From JAAFIW01 sp031414805 (GTDB lineage Bacteria > Pseudomonadota > Gammaproteobacteria > Burkholderiales > Burkholderiaceae_C), in the NCBI GenBank assembly GCA_031414805.1, contig JANOQJ010000056.1, positions 60,682 through 124,681 on the forward strand: 64,000 bases of DNA. The letters are read 5' to 3'. Below the pieces are notes generated by a model. It did no database searches. It saw only the letters and a program-made list of their open reading frames with translations, and was not told the origin of the DNA. How positions within the stretch are numbered: position 1 is the stretch's first letter; each line of letters opens with the position of its first letter. Positions 9,127 to 17,198 of this stretch are shown here, one piece after another. The position numbers and the translations under genes were made by a program.

Positions 9127-9533
9127 TCATCTAACACCGTAATGGCAAATTCACGAAAGTCATTCAGATGCTGGGTTGCAATCGCGTGCACGATGGCCCA
9201 GTTGATGGCTTCGTAGTTGTGAACGGCCAGGTTGCGAAAACCGACTGCTTTGCGTAAACGTACGGCCAAGTCAATCGGGATCACCTGTTTGCTGGCCAGC
9301 GCATCAAACGATTCGCCCATTGTTTGCGGTGCAGACACTGACAAAGCCGACAGCCGGGCCACAGCAATGTCCACACACAGTTGTACTGATCGGGTCAGGT
9401 TCAAAACCAGGATGTCTTGCAGATCAACATCAGCCAGCAGGTGTTCGAGCGTGATGGGCTGCTTGCTTTGAATCCGTTCGATACAGTGGCGCAAAGCCTC
9501 CAGCTTCTGCGCCATGACCACAGAGTCTTTCAT
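9114..9533 (-). CDS. hepT: HepT-type toxin (DUF86/HEPN ribonuclease family)
   Basis: A helical HEPN protein of 139 residues. The RNLAVHNY segment (about residue 110) is the R-x4-H-x-Y ribonuclease motif of HepT toxins, which in studied pairs is silenced by AMP addition to the Tyr by the cognate MntA. Start at ATG 9533 is chosen because it forms an ATGA overlap with the mntA stop; a GTG at 9545 would also be in frame. The C-terminus (ATK then stop) is written by a dispersed repeat copy. Confidence 0.85.
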   Translation of the reverse strand: MKDSVVMAQKLEALRHCIERIQSKQPITLEHLLADVDLQDILVLNLTRSVQLCVDIAVARLSALSVSAPQTMGESFDALASKQVIPIDLAVRLRKAVGFRNLAVHNYEAINWAIVHAIATQHLNDFREFAITVLDDATK

Positions 9534-9979
9534 GGTGCGAGCCACCGCTGACGCCGCTGTGCCAGGAGCCGGTTGACCAGGGGCATGAAGTCTTCGTTGT
9601 CCATCACATTGCGCAGCATCAACTGGGCATGGGTGGCGTGGCTGCCGATCAGGCGCTGGCCGTGGGCCAGTATCTGGCTGAGCAGGGGCTGGCCCACGGT
9701 GGCCAAATCAATCAAGTCGACAGGCCGTCCTGTGGCCAGGGTGATGTCTTCAATGAGTGCGATTTTTTGAGCTGTGCCCAGCGGGTGGTGGGCCATGACG
9801 GCAATATCAACGTCGCTGTTCACACCCGCTTGGCCACGCGCCACGGAGCCAAACAGCAGGGCGTAATGAACGTATGGGTGAGCGGTTAGCGCTTGCCGCA
9901 GTGTGTTGAGTACGGCCTCTTTGGACGCAACAACGCCGCCCGCCGTGACGGGGGTGGGAGGGCTTACGAGCGGAATCAT
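9530..9979 (-). CDS. mntA: MntA-type nucleotidyltransferase antitoxin
   Basis: A minimal nucleotidyltransferase of about 149 residues. LFGSVARGQAGVNSDVDIAV (about residue 45) is the GS-x10-DxD catalytic motif of MntA proteins that neutralise HepT by AMPylation. It lies immediately upstream of and overlaps hepT by 4 nt, the standard pair order. Start set at ATG 9979 (MIPLVSPP); the frame is open 23 codons further, but no Shine-Dalgarno decides between starts. Probably a self-contained toxin-antitoxin transcript. Confidence 0.85.
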   Translation of the reverse strand: MIPLVSPPTPVTAGGVVASKEAVLNTLRQALTAHPYVHYALLFGSVARGQAGVNSDVDIAVMAHHPLGTAQKIALIEDITLATGRPVDLIDLATVGQPLLSQILAHGQRLIGSHATHAQLMLRNVMDNEDFMPLVNRLLAQRRQRWLAP

Positions 9980-10037
9980 GTGTTGAATTATCAACCGAGC
10001 CTCGGTTTCAAGCCAAATCAGCCACCCGCCCGGGAAC

Positions 10038-10070
10038 AAACTGCTCAAGCAGCTATTTATTTCGTAGCAA
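10038..10070 (+). repeat. Dispersed repeat, partial copy R3
   Basis: AAACTGCTCAAGCAGCTATT followed by TATTTCGTAGCAA. The AGCCCTTATA end is missing. It lies in the 224-bp gap between mntA and the S8 peptidase gene. The rest of that gap (10071-10203) is AT-richer and probably holds the promoter of the peptidase. Confidence 0.75.
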
Positions 10071-10203
10071 CTTCGGCACTTGGTGATTTTTCATTTAGCA
10101 AAGATTAATTTCTTTTCACCTCCGTTTTAAGGACTTATTCCGATCGGTTACCTACAGTGAATTGGCATACACGCGCCTCAATTCAAACTCACAAGGAATC
10201 CCC

Positions 10204-12273
10204 ATGAAGACATTGTCCTCATCCATTTCAGGCACCAGCAAACCACGCAGACTTCTTGCGCTCAGCCCCTTGGTGGTCTTGATGCTCGCCGCCTGCGGAG
10301 GCGACTCAGACAACACGCCAGCCGCTCCAGCGGCAACGGCAGGCACCCCGGTGCCCGCACCGGCTCCGACGCCCGCACCTGCCCCGGCGCCCACACCAGC
10401 ACCAGCACCCGCGCCTCTGGTCACCTCGTTTTGCGCCAATTCGCCGCGCACCGCATTGGGTGCCGACGACCCGTTTTATGTGAACTCGTGGCACCTCAAA
10501 AACACCGGCCCTACACAAAGCGTCTCCGCCGCCAGCAACTCCGGGCTGGCTGGCATTGATGCCCGGGTAGAGGCCGTGCACAACGGTGGGCTTGGTTGTA
10601 CCGGCAGGGGCATTACCGTGGCCATCAATGACAGCGGGCTGGAGCTGGCCCACGAAGACCTGGCCGCCAACGTGGTGGCAGGCAAGTCCTTCAACTTCAA
10701 GACCCTGGCGGACGACCCCAATCCGGCCCCTCGTGAGGCGAAACTGGACCATGGCACCGGCGTTGCCGGTGTGGCCGTTGCGCGTGGCTGGAACGGCAGG
10801 GGCTCGCGTGGTACCGCACCGTTTGCTTCAGTGGTGGGCTATGTGTCCGTCGCCAGACCCACGCCGGAGATTGATTACCTGGCCTTTGGCGGGCGCAGCA
10901 AGGCTGGCAGCAGCGCCCTGGTCACCCAGTTTGGCAACCGCACCGACGGCGTGGACATCTTCAACCTCAGCGCAGGGGCCGATTTTGCCGATCCCCCAAC
11001 GTTCGAGGCTGACGACTCCATGGACGCGCAAACCGATGCGGCGCGCGTGGGATCGCAGGTGTTGCGTGCGGGCAAGGGCGCTGTGTACTTCCAATCGGCC
11101 GGCAACGGGCATAGGGAGTACGAAGGTTCGCGTCGTGGAAGCGGCCCAACCATCATCATCAACTGCGCCACCACACTCGGCGCCGATGCGGGCACCTTGG
11201 GTACCTTCTCCAATCTGGCGGCAACCGCCTGCCAAGACTCCAACCATGATCCGGCCAACAAGCCATTCTGGTACCAGGTCGCAGCCATCCACAACACGGG
11301 TATGGCATCGTCCTATTCCACCAGCGGAGCGGCCAACTGGATCACGGGCTTTGGCGGCGAAGACGGGATCACCGACGGAGCGGCCATCATCTCCACCGAC
11401 AACAGCAGTTGCACCAGTGGCAGCAATAACGTCAACAACGCCGACAAAACCACGATTGAAGCCGTCGCAGGTTTCGTCACCAGAATCATTGCCGACTTGT
11501 TTGGGGCAAGCCCCAAAGACCCCAATTGCAACTACACCGGGCGCAGTAACGGCACGTCGGCCGCCGCGCCCAGCGTGTCGGGCGTGGCGGCGCTGATGCT
11601 GGAGTCCAACCCCAACCTGACCTGGCGCGATGTGGGCTTTATCCTGGCCAAGACTGCGCGCAAGGTTGATGCCGATATTGCGACCGGCTCGCGCGCACCC
11701 AACTTTGTCGCCAACGGCGGTGCGGCCACTTTGGCGCTGGATTTGCCGTGGCAAACCAACTCGGCCGGTTTCAACTTTCAAAATCGATATGGTTTTGGCT
11801 TGGTTGATGCCACCGCAGCTGTGAACCTGGCGCAAAACTACACGGCACCTGCGGGGCGACGTACCACCGATCTGGTGCGCCCGGTGACCGGCGCGTTGAC
11901 CACGACACCGGTTGGCACGCAATACACCCGCACGGAGCGCCAGGTGTCGTTTGCGGCGGCTGGGGCTGTGTCGGGAATGATGCGCGCCGACATCAACCTG
12001 ACCAACTCGTTGGTCACGCCGCTGAACCCGGGCATGCTGCAATTTGAACTGGTCAACAACACCACCGGCCAAACCTCCATCTTGATGCCCGCTTTCACCG
12101 GTTGGTATGTAGGCGGCAAAACAGACCCGATTCCGGCCAACGGTGTTCGCGCCTTCCGCTTTCATACCAATGCGTTTTATGGCGACAGCCTGGCCGGCAA
12201 TTTCACGGTGCGGGTGACCCATGTGGGCGGCGGGGTATCGTTCACCTCCAGCTTGACGTCTTACAGCATGTAA
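10204..12273 (+). CDS. S8 (subtilisin/kexin-like) serine peptidase lipoprotein
   Basis: A 689-residue secreted serine protease. The signal peptide ends in a lipobox (LMLAAC, Cys about 39), so the protein is expected to be lipid-anchored; a Pro/Ala linker of PAPAPTPA units follows (about 55-75). The catalytic triad is visible: Asp143 in VAINDSG, His183 in DHGTGVAGV and Ser452 in NGTSAAAPSVSGV. The C-terminal 120 residues (from about 570) form a beta-rich region like the P-domain of proprotein convertases. Start ATG 10204 has AAGGA upstream. A perfect 13-bp hairpin and a small anchored protein gene follow; the latter may be its partner or inhibitor (inference). Confidence 0.88.
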   Translation: MKTLSSSISGTSKPRRLLALSPLVVLMLAACGGDSDNTPAAPAATAGTPVPAPAPTPAPAPAPTPAPAPAPLVTSFCANSPRTALGADDPFYVNSWHLKNTGPTQSVSAASNSGLAGIDARVEAVHNGGLGCTGRGITVAINDSGLELAHEDLAANVVAGKSFNFKTLADDPNPAPREAKLDHGTGVAGVAVARGWNGRGSRGTAPFASVVGYVSVARPTPEIDYLAFGGRSKAGSSALVTQFGNRTDGVDIFNLSAGADFADPPTFEADDSMDAQTDAARVGSQVLRAGKGAVYFQSAGNGHREYEGSRRGSGPTIIINCATTLGADAGTLGTFSNLAATACQDSNHDPANKPFWYQVAAIHNTGMASSYSTSGAANWITGFGGEDGITDGAAIISTDNSSCTSGSNNVNNADKTTIEAVAGFVTRIIADLFGASPKDPNCNYTGRSNGTSAAAPSVSGVAALMLESNPNLTWRDVGFILAKTARKVDADIATGSRAPNFVANGGAATLALDLPWQTNSAGFNFQNRYGFGLVDATAAVNLAQNYTAPAGRRTTDLVRPVTGALTTTPVGTQYTRTERQVSFAAAGAVSGMMRADINLTNSLVTPLNPGMLQFELVNNTTGQTSILMPAFTGWYVGGKTDPIPANGVRAFRFHTNAFYGDSLAGNFTVRVTHVGGGVSFTSSLTSYSM

Positions 12274-12295
12274 GGGGCTTGAACCTGTAGCCCCC

Positions 12296-12333
12296 GGTGT
12301 GGTGTTGCTCGCTTGATGGCGCAACACCACACC
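12296..12333 (+). terminator. 13-bp perfect hairpin downstream of the S8 peptidase gene
   Basis: GGTGTGGTGTTGC (12296-12308) pairs perfectly with GCAACACCACACC (12321-12333) around a 12-nt loop. No T-tract follows, so it may be a partial terminator, an mRNA-stabilising 3' structure or a binding site rather than a classic intrinsic terminator. Confidence 0.5.
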
Positions 12334-12400
12334 GGCACCGGTTGCCGCGTGACGTTGCAGCCGGTGCCTTTTCCTGCAATGGCTGTCCGAGGTACTTCTC

Positions 12401-13075
12401 ATGAACAAATCAATATGGTCTGCAGTCGCCGTTGTTGCGCTTGGTGTTGCGGGCTTTCTCTGGATGCAGTCCACCCGGGTGTCCAGTTCTACCCCACCAT
12501 CGCCGCCCACCGCCCCCACGCTTGCTCAACGTGCGCCACCGGTGTCCGCTGCCGCGGCATCAGCATCCGGCATGGCAGCTGGCTTGGGACTCAAGCCAGC
12601 TGCGGCCAGTTCTGCCACGCAGCCCGTGGGCTCCGTGATTGCGTACAGCCTGAGCGCTTCAACACCGGATACCCGTGCGCCATGGGTTCGCAACCCGCCC
12701 AACTACGAACTGACCCGCGTGCTCCAGGGTGACCAGGCCGTGCGTTATGACGGCCGCGCCCGCACTGTTCTGGGCACGCGACCTGCAGGCACCAAAGAAG
12801 CCCCCGAGCAAACCGTACTCCTGGTGCGGGATGAAGAAAGCGGTCAGGTGGATTACTTCCAGTCGGGACTGCAATTCAAGCTGAAGCCTGGCAGCGACCT
12901 GGAGGTCTTTATCAAAGAGCGCAGCAACATGGTCAAACTGTTTGCCAACGAGGATTACGCCACCGCCACGGTGGACGCGGCACGCATTGCGGCCGAGTTC
13001 ACAGCCTTGCAAAATGATCCGCGCGTTGCCTACGTGGGATTTCTCAAAATCAAGGCGCCCGCCGCTTTGCGTTAA
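12401..13075 (+). CDS. Signal-anchored protein of unknown function next to the S8 peptidase
   Basis: 224 residues. An N-terminal membrane anchor or signal (about 5-24, IWSAVAVVALGVAGFLWMQ) is followed by a Pro/Ala/Ser-rich linker to about 75 and a compact C-terminal domain (about 95-224) rich in charged residues (FQFKLKPGSDLEVFIKER-like pattern; NDPRVAYVGFLKI at the end). I do not recognise the family. The end segment (INxxxALQxDPRVAYV-type) is loosely like subtilase propeptide/inhibitor I9 tails, a weak resemblance. It follows the S8 peptidase by 127 bp in the same direction, with GAGG before the start. Confidence 0.7.
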   Translation: MNKSIWSAVAVVALGVAGFLWMQSTRVSSSTPPSPPTAPTLAQRAPPVSAAAASASGMAAGLGLKPAAASSATQPVGSVIAYSLSASTPDTRAPWVRNPPNYELTRVLQGDQAVRYDGRARTVLGTRPAGTKEAPEQTVLLVRDEESGQVDYFQSGLQFKLKPGSDLEVFIKERSNMVKLFANEDYATATVDAARIAAEFTALQNDPRVAYVGFLKIKAPAALR

Positions 13076-13181
13076 CCGTCCACAGAGGCTTGGCACTGCC
13101 AGTGCTGCGCGCGTTCATTGCGCCCATTCAGACACCTGAAGGCACAATAACCTTTTTGGGTTGTTGAACTTTGGGTGTGTT

Positions 13182-14852
13182 TTGGCTGCTAGTTACCAAT
13201 TTGATGGTTTTGATTTTGATCCTGCCAGCCGCTTGCTGATGCGGGACGGTACGCCGCAAGAGCTGGGGGCGCGCGCCTTTGACCTGCTGGCCTATTTGTT
13301 GGCGTGCCGCGACCGTGTGGTTCCCCGCAGCGAGTTGATGGACAAGGTGTGGCCCGACCTGGTGGTGGCCGACAACAACCTGACGGTGCAGGTATTTGCA
13401 TTGCGAAAGTTGCTGGGCACCCATGCCATTAAAAATGTGCCACGGCGCGGCTACCAGTTTGCGCTGCCGGTTCTGCATGCGGGAAAGCCCATAGCGCCAC
13501 CTGCTGCGCCTGCGCTTGAGCCCCCCGGATTCATCCTGCAGATTCCTGCGCTGGGCGCTGGCGTGGACTTGTCTCTGCCGGGCAAACCGTCCATTGCCGT
13601 GCTGCCGTTTTTGAACTTGAGCGGCGATGTGCAGCAAGACTATTTTGCCGATGGCATGTGTGAGGACATCACCACCGAGTTGTCGCGCTTTCAGGCGCTG
13701 TTTGTGATTGCCCGCAATTCCGCTTTCAGCTACAAGGGACGCGCGGTGGATGTGCGCACCGTGGCGCGCGAGCTGGGTGTGCGCTATGTGGTTGAAGGCA
13801 GCGTGCGCCGCGCCAACAACCGGGTGCGGGTGACGGTACAGCTGATTGACGCCCCAGCGGGCACCCACCTGTGGGCCGAAAAATATGACCGGGTGCTGCT
13901 GGACATGTTTGATTTGCAGGAAGAGGTCACCCAGAGCATTGTGGGCGCGGTGGCCCCGCAAATTCACGCGGCCGAGCAAAACAAGGCGCGCCGCGTTCGC
14001 CCAGGCAATCTGGGTGCGCACGACCTGGCGATGCGGGCCAACGCCGACAGCCTGGATGCACTTCGCCGCAATGACAGCACACTGTGGCAGCAAGCCCTGG
14101 GCGAGGCCCGTCAGGCTTTGGCCATGGATCCACACAACGTGTTGGCCCTGACCGTGGTGGCCGAACTGATGGCCCGTTTTGTGGGTACGCCGCAGTTTGA
14201 CGAAACAAGCCTGAGCGACCACTGGAAAGAGGGTGTGGCCGCTGCCAGGCAGGCCATTGATCTGGATCCATCGGCCGGCGCAGCCCACCACTGGATGGGG
14301 CTGCTGCTGGCGTTTGGCGGGTTTTATGAAGATGGCCGGGCCATGGCCAGCCGCGGCCTGGAGCTGAATCCCAATGATGCACTGGCGTACAGCAACCTGG
14401 CGTATGTGGAGCTGTGGGCCAACCGTCCGGAAGTGGCTATGGCCCTTCAAGCACAGGCGATTCGATTGAGCCCGCGTGACCCGAGCCGTTACGCTTTTTT
14501 CGCATGCTGCAGCATGGCCTACTTTCAGCTCAAAGATTACGCCAAGGCACTGGAATATGCCAAGCTGGCCGTGAGCGAAGCGCCCCATTCACCTGCCGCG
14601 CATGGGGCATTGACCGTGGTGGCCGTATACGCCGAGGCATTTGACCTGGTGGCCACATCGTTTGCGTTTTTGCAAACCCACAGCCCCGGTTATGTGCGGC
14701 TGATGTCGTCTGGCAACACCACCTTTGGCAACGCGGATTCACGTCAGCGCGCCATTTTGGGGCTTCAAATTGCGGCCAGGTTCGTCACCGCGCAGCGCGA
14801 GAAGCCATCCTCCGCTCGAACGGACGACGTGCATGTCATCGAGTCAGATTGA
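13182..14852 (+). CDS. Winged-helix regulator with TolB-like (FlgO-type) domain and TPR repeats
   Basis: About 556 residues in three parts. Residues 1-95 are an OmpR/CadC-type winged helix (YQFDGFDFDPASRLL...VPRSELMDKVWPDLVVADNNLTVQVFALRKLLG). From about 135 comes the PSIAVLPFLNLSGD...YFADGMCEDITTELSRF segment typical of TolB/FlgO-like domains attached to such regulators, ending VEGSVRRANNRVRVTVQLIDA. The C-terminal half is tetratricopeptide-like (AAHHWMGLLLAFGGFYEDGRAMASRGLELNPND). No phospho-acceptor domain or transmembrane helix is seen. I chose TTG 13182 because family members begin a few residues before YxF; TTG 13161 is possible. It may control the preceding protease genes (inference). 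Confidence 0.8.
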   Translation: MAASYQFDGFDFDPASRLLMRDGTPQELGARAFDLLAYLLACRDRVVPRSELMDKVWPDLVVADNNLTVQVFALRKLLGTHAIKNVPRRGYQFALPVLHAGKPIAPPAAPALEPPGFILQIPALGAGVDLSLPGKPSIAVLPFLNLSGDVQQDYFADGMCEDITTELSRFQALFVIARNSAFSYKGRAVDVRTVARELGVRYVVEGSVRRANNRVRVTVQLIDAPAGTHLWAEKYDRVLLDMFDLQEEVTQSIVGAVAPQIHAAEQNKARRVRPGNLGAHDLAMRANADSLDALRRNDSTLWQQALGEARQALAMDPHNVLALTVVAELMARFVGTPQFDETSLSDHWKEGVAAARQAIDLDPSAGAAHHWMGLLLAFGGFYEDGRAMASRGLELNPNDALAYSNLAYVELWANRPEVAMALQAQAIRLSPRDPSRYAFFACCSMAYFQLKDYAKALEYAKLAVSEAPHSPAAHGALTVVAVYAEAFDLVATSFAFLQTHSPGYVRLMSSGNTTFGNADSRQRAILGLQIAARFVTAQREKPSSARTDDVHVIESD

Positions 14853-14860
14853 TCGCAGCG

Positions 14861-14880
14861 CAGCTACTTGTTTCGTAGCA
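14861..14880 (+). repeat. Dispersed repeat remnant R4
   Basis: CAGCTACTTGTTTCGTAGCA is the distal half of the repeat. It lies between convergent genes and writes the C-terminal LLRNK codons and the stop of the cNMP-binding protein gene. Confidence 0.6.
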
Positions 14881-15472
14881 ACTTCAGCATCTGGTTGCTC
14901 GTGTTCCGCAACCGCTGGGCCAGCAGCTGCGTGAGTTTGACCAGCAGCTTGGCGGCGACTTGGGGGTGTTGGGCAATCAGGGTGGCGACGGCGCTGCGGG
15001 TCAGGACCGCGGCTTCGACCGGGGTGATGGCAATGCAGCTGGCGTAGCGGGGTTCTTTGTCGAGCATGGACATTTCGCCCAGCACGGCACCTTCTTTAAC
15101 CACGCCCAGGCGGGTGGTTTCTTTGTCGTTGCCGGGCAGGCGTTTGACCACGTCGACGGTGCCGCTGATCAGCAACATCATCCAGTCGTTGATGCGGCCT
15201 TCTTCGATCAGCACCTGGCCGGGCTGGGCGCTGACGCGGTGCAAGGCGCTGCCCAGCAGGGCGGCTTCGGTGGGGTTGAAATCATCGAGCAGGGGCGAGG
15301 TGGCCAGCAGTTCGGGGCGGGTGGACAAGGCCTCGCACGCGCCCAGCCATTGCAGATGGGCCAGGTCGTGCTGAGCACCCAGTATCGCCGGTGAGGGCGA
15401 CGCTATCGCCGTTGCCCGAGAGGGCGACGCTATCGCACCAGGAGGTGCCGCTACCGGATCTGCGCCAGCCAC
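14864..15472 (-). CDS. Cyclic-nucleotide-binding-domain protein without a DNA-binding domain
   Basis: 202 residues. A low-complexity N-terminus (to about 40) carries a repeated AIASPS motif encoded by a 27-bp tandem duplication. Residues about 75-185 form a cNMP-binding beta-barrel: GQVLIEEGRINDWMMLLISGTVDVVKR and GAVLGEMSMLDKEPRYASCIA, the last being the phosphate-binding cassette. No helix-turn-helix follows, so it is not a normal Crp/Fnr regulator. The start is GTG 15472, overlapping the lipoprotein gene by 22 nt; no in-frame ATG exists before the domain. As the last gene of the lipid-transport operon it may link transport to a nucleotide signal (inference). Confidence 0.75.
   Translation of the reverse strand: MAGADPVAAPPGAIASPSRATAIASPSPAILGAQHDLAHLQWLGACEALSTRPELLATSPLLDDFNPTEAALLGSALHRVSAQPGQVLIEEGRINDWMMLLISGTVDVVKRLPGNDKETTRLGVVKEGAVLGEMSMLDKEPRYASCIAITPVEAAVLTRSAVATLIAQHPQVAAKLLVKLTQLLAQRLRNTSNQMLKLLRNK
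15393..15436 (+). repeat. 27-bp tandem duplication (coding)
   Basis: GAGGGCGACGCTATCGC occurs at 15393-15409 and 15420-15436, a 27-nt period equal to nine codons, within the N-terminal region of the cNMP-binding protein gene. Confidence 0.7.
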
Positions 15473-16155
15473 TGGTCAATCTCCAGCGCGGCGGCGTCCA
15501 CGGCTGCCGCCAGGGCCTGCGTGCCGCCCACGGCGTCGGCAGTGGGGGCGGGGCGTTGCAGCACGAGGGCGCGTTGGGCCAGCAGCTTGTCACCCAGGGC
15601 GCTGTGTTCCAGAACGGTGGCGCGCAGGCGCAGCAGGCCGGTGCTTTGGGTGGGGCTGGAAAACACGTGGCTGAACTCCTCCAGCTCGATGCGCAACAGC
15701 AACGGCTCGGGCAGGGGCCTCTGGCTGCGGGCCAGTGCCACGTCGTCGTTCATGCCCACCACACTGCGCCGCTGGCCCAGCACCTCGCGCAGGCGTTGCT
15801 GCACGAGTTGCACGGGCGAGGTGCTCCAGCGGGCCTGGGCGTAGGGGCGCAGCTCCTGCGTGTTGGCGTAGCCCAGGCGGTACAGCACGGCAGGGGTGTC
15901 CAACGCAGCGTTGGCCTGAATGTCGCCCAGCACGAGCGGGGCCAGGGTGGCGCTTGTGGTGGAAGCGATCACAGGGCCGGGGCCAAAGTCGTAGACGGTG
16001 GGGCGGCTGGGTTTGTCGACCAGGGTGGAGCATGCGCTAAGGGCCAGTGCAAAGCCCAAAGGCACCAGTTTTATGCCAAAACGGCCACCAGCCCTTATAT
16101 AAACTGCTCGAGCAGCTATATAAATAATAGCAAGAAGAGAGGTGATGGGCTTCAT
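15451..16155 (-). CDS. PqiC-type transport-associated lipoprotein
   Basis: 234 residues, matching the ABC-type transport auxiliary lipoprotein family (PqiC/DUF330) that accompanies MCE/MlaD proteins. Lipobox LALSAC places the acylated Cys at 42, followed by a body containing VYDFGP and EEFSHVFSSPTQSTGLLRLRATV. The start at 16155 forms an ATGA overlap with the MlaD-family gene, which fixes it. Residues about 8-24 are encoded by a dispersed repeat copy, making the signal peptide unusually long with two hydrophobic patches. It is expected at the inner leaflet of the outer membrane as the acceptor side of lipid transport (family knowledge). Confidence 0.83.
   Translation of the reverse strand: MKPITSLLAIIYIAARAVYIRAGGRFGIKLVPLGFALALSACSTLVDKPSRPTVYDFGPGPVIASTTSATLAPLVLGDIQANAALDTPAVLYRLGYANTQELRPYAQARWSTSPVQLVQQRLREVLGQRRSVVGMNDDVALARSQRPLPEPLLLRIELEEFSHVFSSPTQSTGLLRLRATVLEHSALGDKLLAQRALVLQRPAPTADAVGGTQALAAAVDAAALEIDQWLAQIR
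16090..16133 (+). repeat. Dispersed double-palindrome repeat, copy R5, inside the lipoprotein signal sequence
   Basis: AGCCCTTATATAAACTGCTC through TAATAGCAAG. It is read in frame on the minus strand inside the pqiC-like gene (residues about 8-24). Confidence 0.85.
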
Positions 16156-17150
16156 GGACGGCTCCCCGGTGGTGAAAATCCTGGCTCGCCCGGGCCAGGC
16201 AGCTGCGGGCCGTTGCCAAAGATCAGGCCTTGGGGGTTGTCGCTGATGCTGCCGACGGTGCGACCGGTTTGCACGGCGGCTTTGGTGGTGGCGTCGAGTG
16301 CACGGTTCATGCGGGGAATGGTGGACAGGTTGAAGCCGTCGGCGGCGGCAGTGACGGCTTGAGTGGCGGTGCGCATGTCGTCCAGTGTGCCTTGCGGGTC
16401 GGAAAAGCGCTTCATGGTGGTGCTCACATCGCCGGCGGTCTGGCCCATCTGCTCGCCGGTGGTTTGCAAGGCGCGCAAGGTTTTGCGCGCGTCGGCGGCC
16501 AGCGGGGGCACAGCATCCAGCGCCGGGTTCAGCCGCTGCACGATGGTGTCGTCCAGCCGGGTAGCCAGCTTCTCAGCACTCTGTGCGGTGAGCTTGGCGC
16601 TGTCAGCTGCCTGGCCGATGTTGGCCAGCGCATCGGCAAAGGCCTTCTGGTTGGCCTCGCCCAGCACGGTATTCAGCTTGGTCGCCACCTGCTCCGACTT
16701 GTCAATCAGCGACTCGCCCTTGGCCATCAACTTGGTGAGCAGGCCCGGCTTCAAGGGCAGGCGTGGCGGCTTGTCGTCGTTGGGGGCCAGCACTGCCGAA
16801 GGCTGACCGGTGTCGTCGAGCTGAACAAAAGCCAGACCGGTCACGCCTTGAAAGTCCAAGGTTGCAAAGGTGGCTTGGGTGAGCGGCGCTTTTTCGTCAA
16901 TGTCCAGTTGCAAAAGAATATTGCCCTTGGTCTGTGGATCGAACCCGATGGCGACCACCTTGCCCACATCGACCCCGCGAAAGCGCACCGGCGCCTGCGG
17001 CTGCAAGCCGCTGACCGACTCACGCGTGGAAATTTCGTAGCGGTGCGGTTTGCCCGAATCAGTGCTCAGCCACAGCGCCAGCAGGCCCAGCAAGGCGGCG
17101 GCAACGAGCACAAATAAACCAGCGGCAAGGGCGTGGGCTTTGTTTTCCAT
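16152..17150 (-). CDS. MlaD-family (MCE-domain) lipid-transport protein
   Basis: 332 residues. One N-terminal membrane helix (about 7-28) is followed by an MCE domain (about 38-115, PVRFRGVDVGKVVAIGFDPQ) and then a long helical C-terminal region (about 150-310) rich in Ala, Thr and Gln. MCE proteins form hexameric rings that carry phospholipids between the two membranes. It is longer than E. coli MlaD (183) and in size is closer to single-MCE proteins with helical tails. It lies downstream of the ATPase gene (48-nt gap) and overlaps the PqiC-like gene. Confidence 0.87.
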   Translation of the reverse strand: MENKAHALAAGLFVLVAAALLGLLALWLSTDSGKPHRYEISTRESVSGLQPQAPVRFRGVDVGKVVAIGFDPQTKGNILLQLDIDEKAPLTQATFATLDFQGVTGLAFVQLDDTGQPSAVLAPNDDKPPRLPLKPGLLTKLMAKGESLIDKSEQVATKLNTVLGEANQKAFADALANIGQAADSAKLTAQSAEKLATRLDDTIVQRLNPALDAVPPLAADARKTLRALQTTGEQMGQTAGDVSTTMKRFSDPQGTLDDMRTATQAVTAAADGFNLSTIPRMNRALDATTKAAVQTGRTVGSISDNPQGLIFGNGPQLPGPGEPGFSPPGSRP

Positions 17151-17198
17151 GATTTGACTTTCTACAGATTCAAATTCGGGTGCAGAACGCTTCGGTAT

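Noticed and set aside
10828..12519. 563-residue open frame on the minus strand opposite the S8 peptidase
   Set aside because: It is a shadow frame of a GC-rich gene; its translation is rich in Arg, Gly and His without a recognisable domain, while the plus strand holds an intact catalytic triad.
13128..14588. 486-residue minus-strand frame opposite the winged-helix/TPR regulator
   Set aside because: Low-complexity, His/Gln-rich translation and no family; the plus-strand product has clear domains.
15393..15436. Operator-like direct repeat
   Set aside because: The 27-bp period keeps the reading frame and gives repeated AIASPS residues, so a coding tandem duplication is the simpler view.
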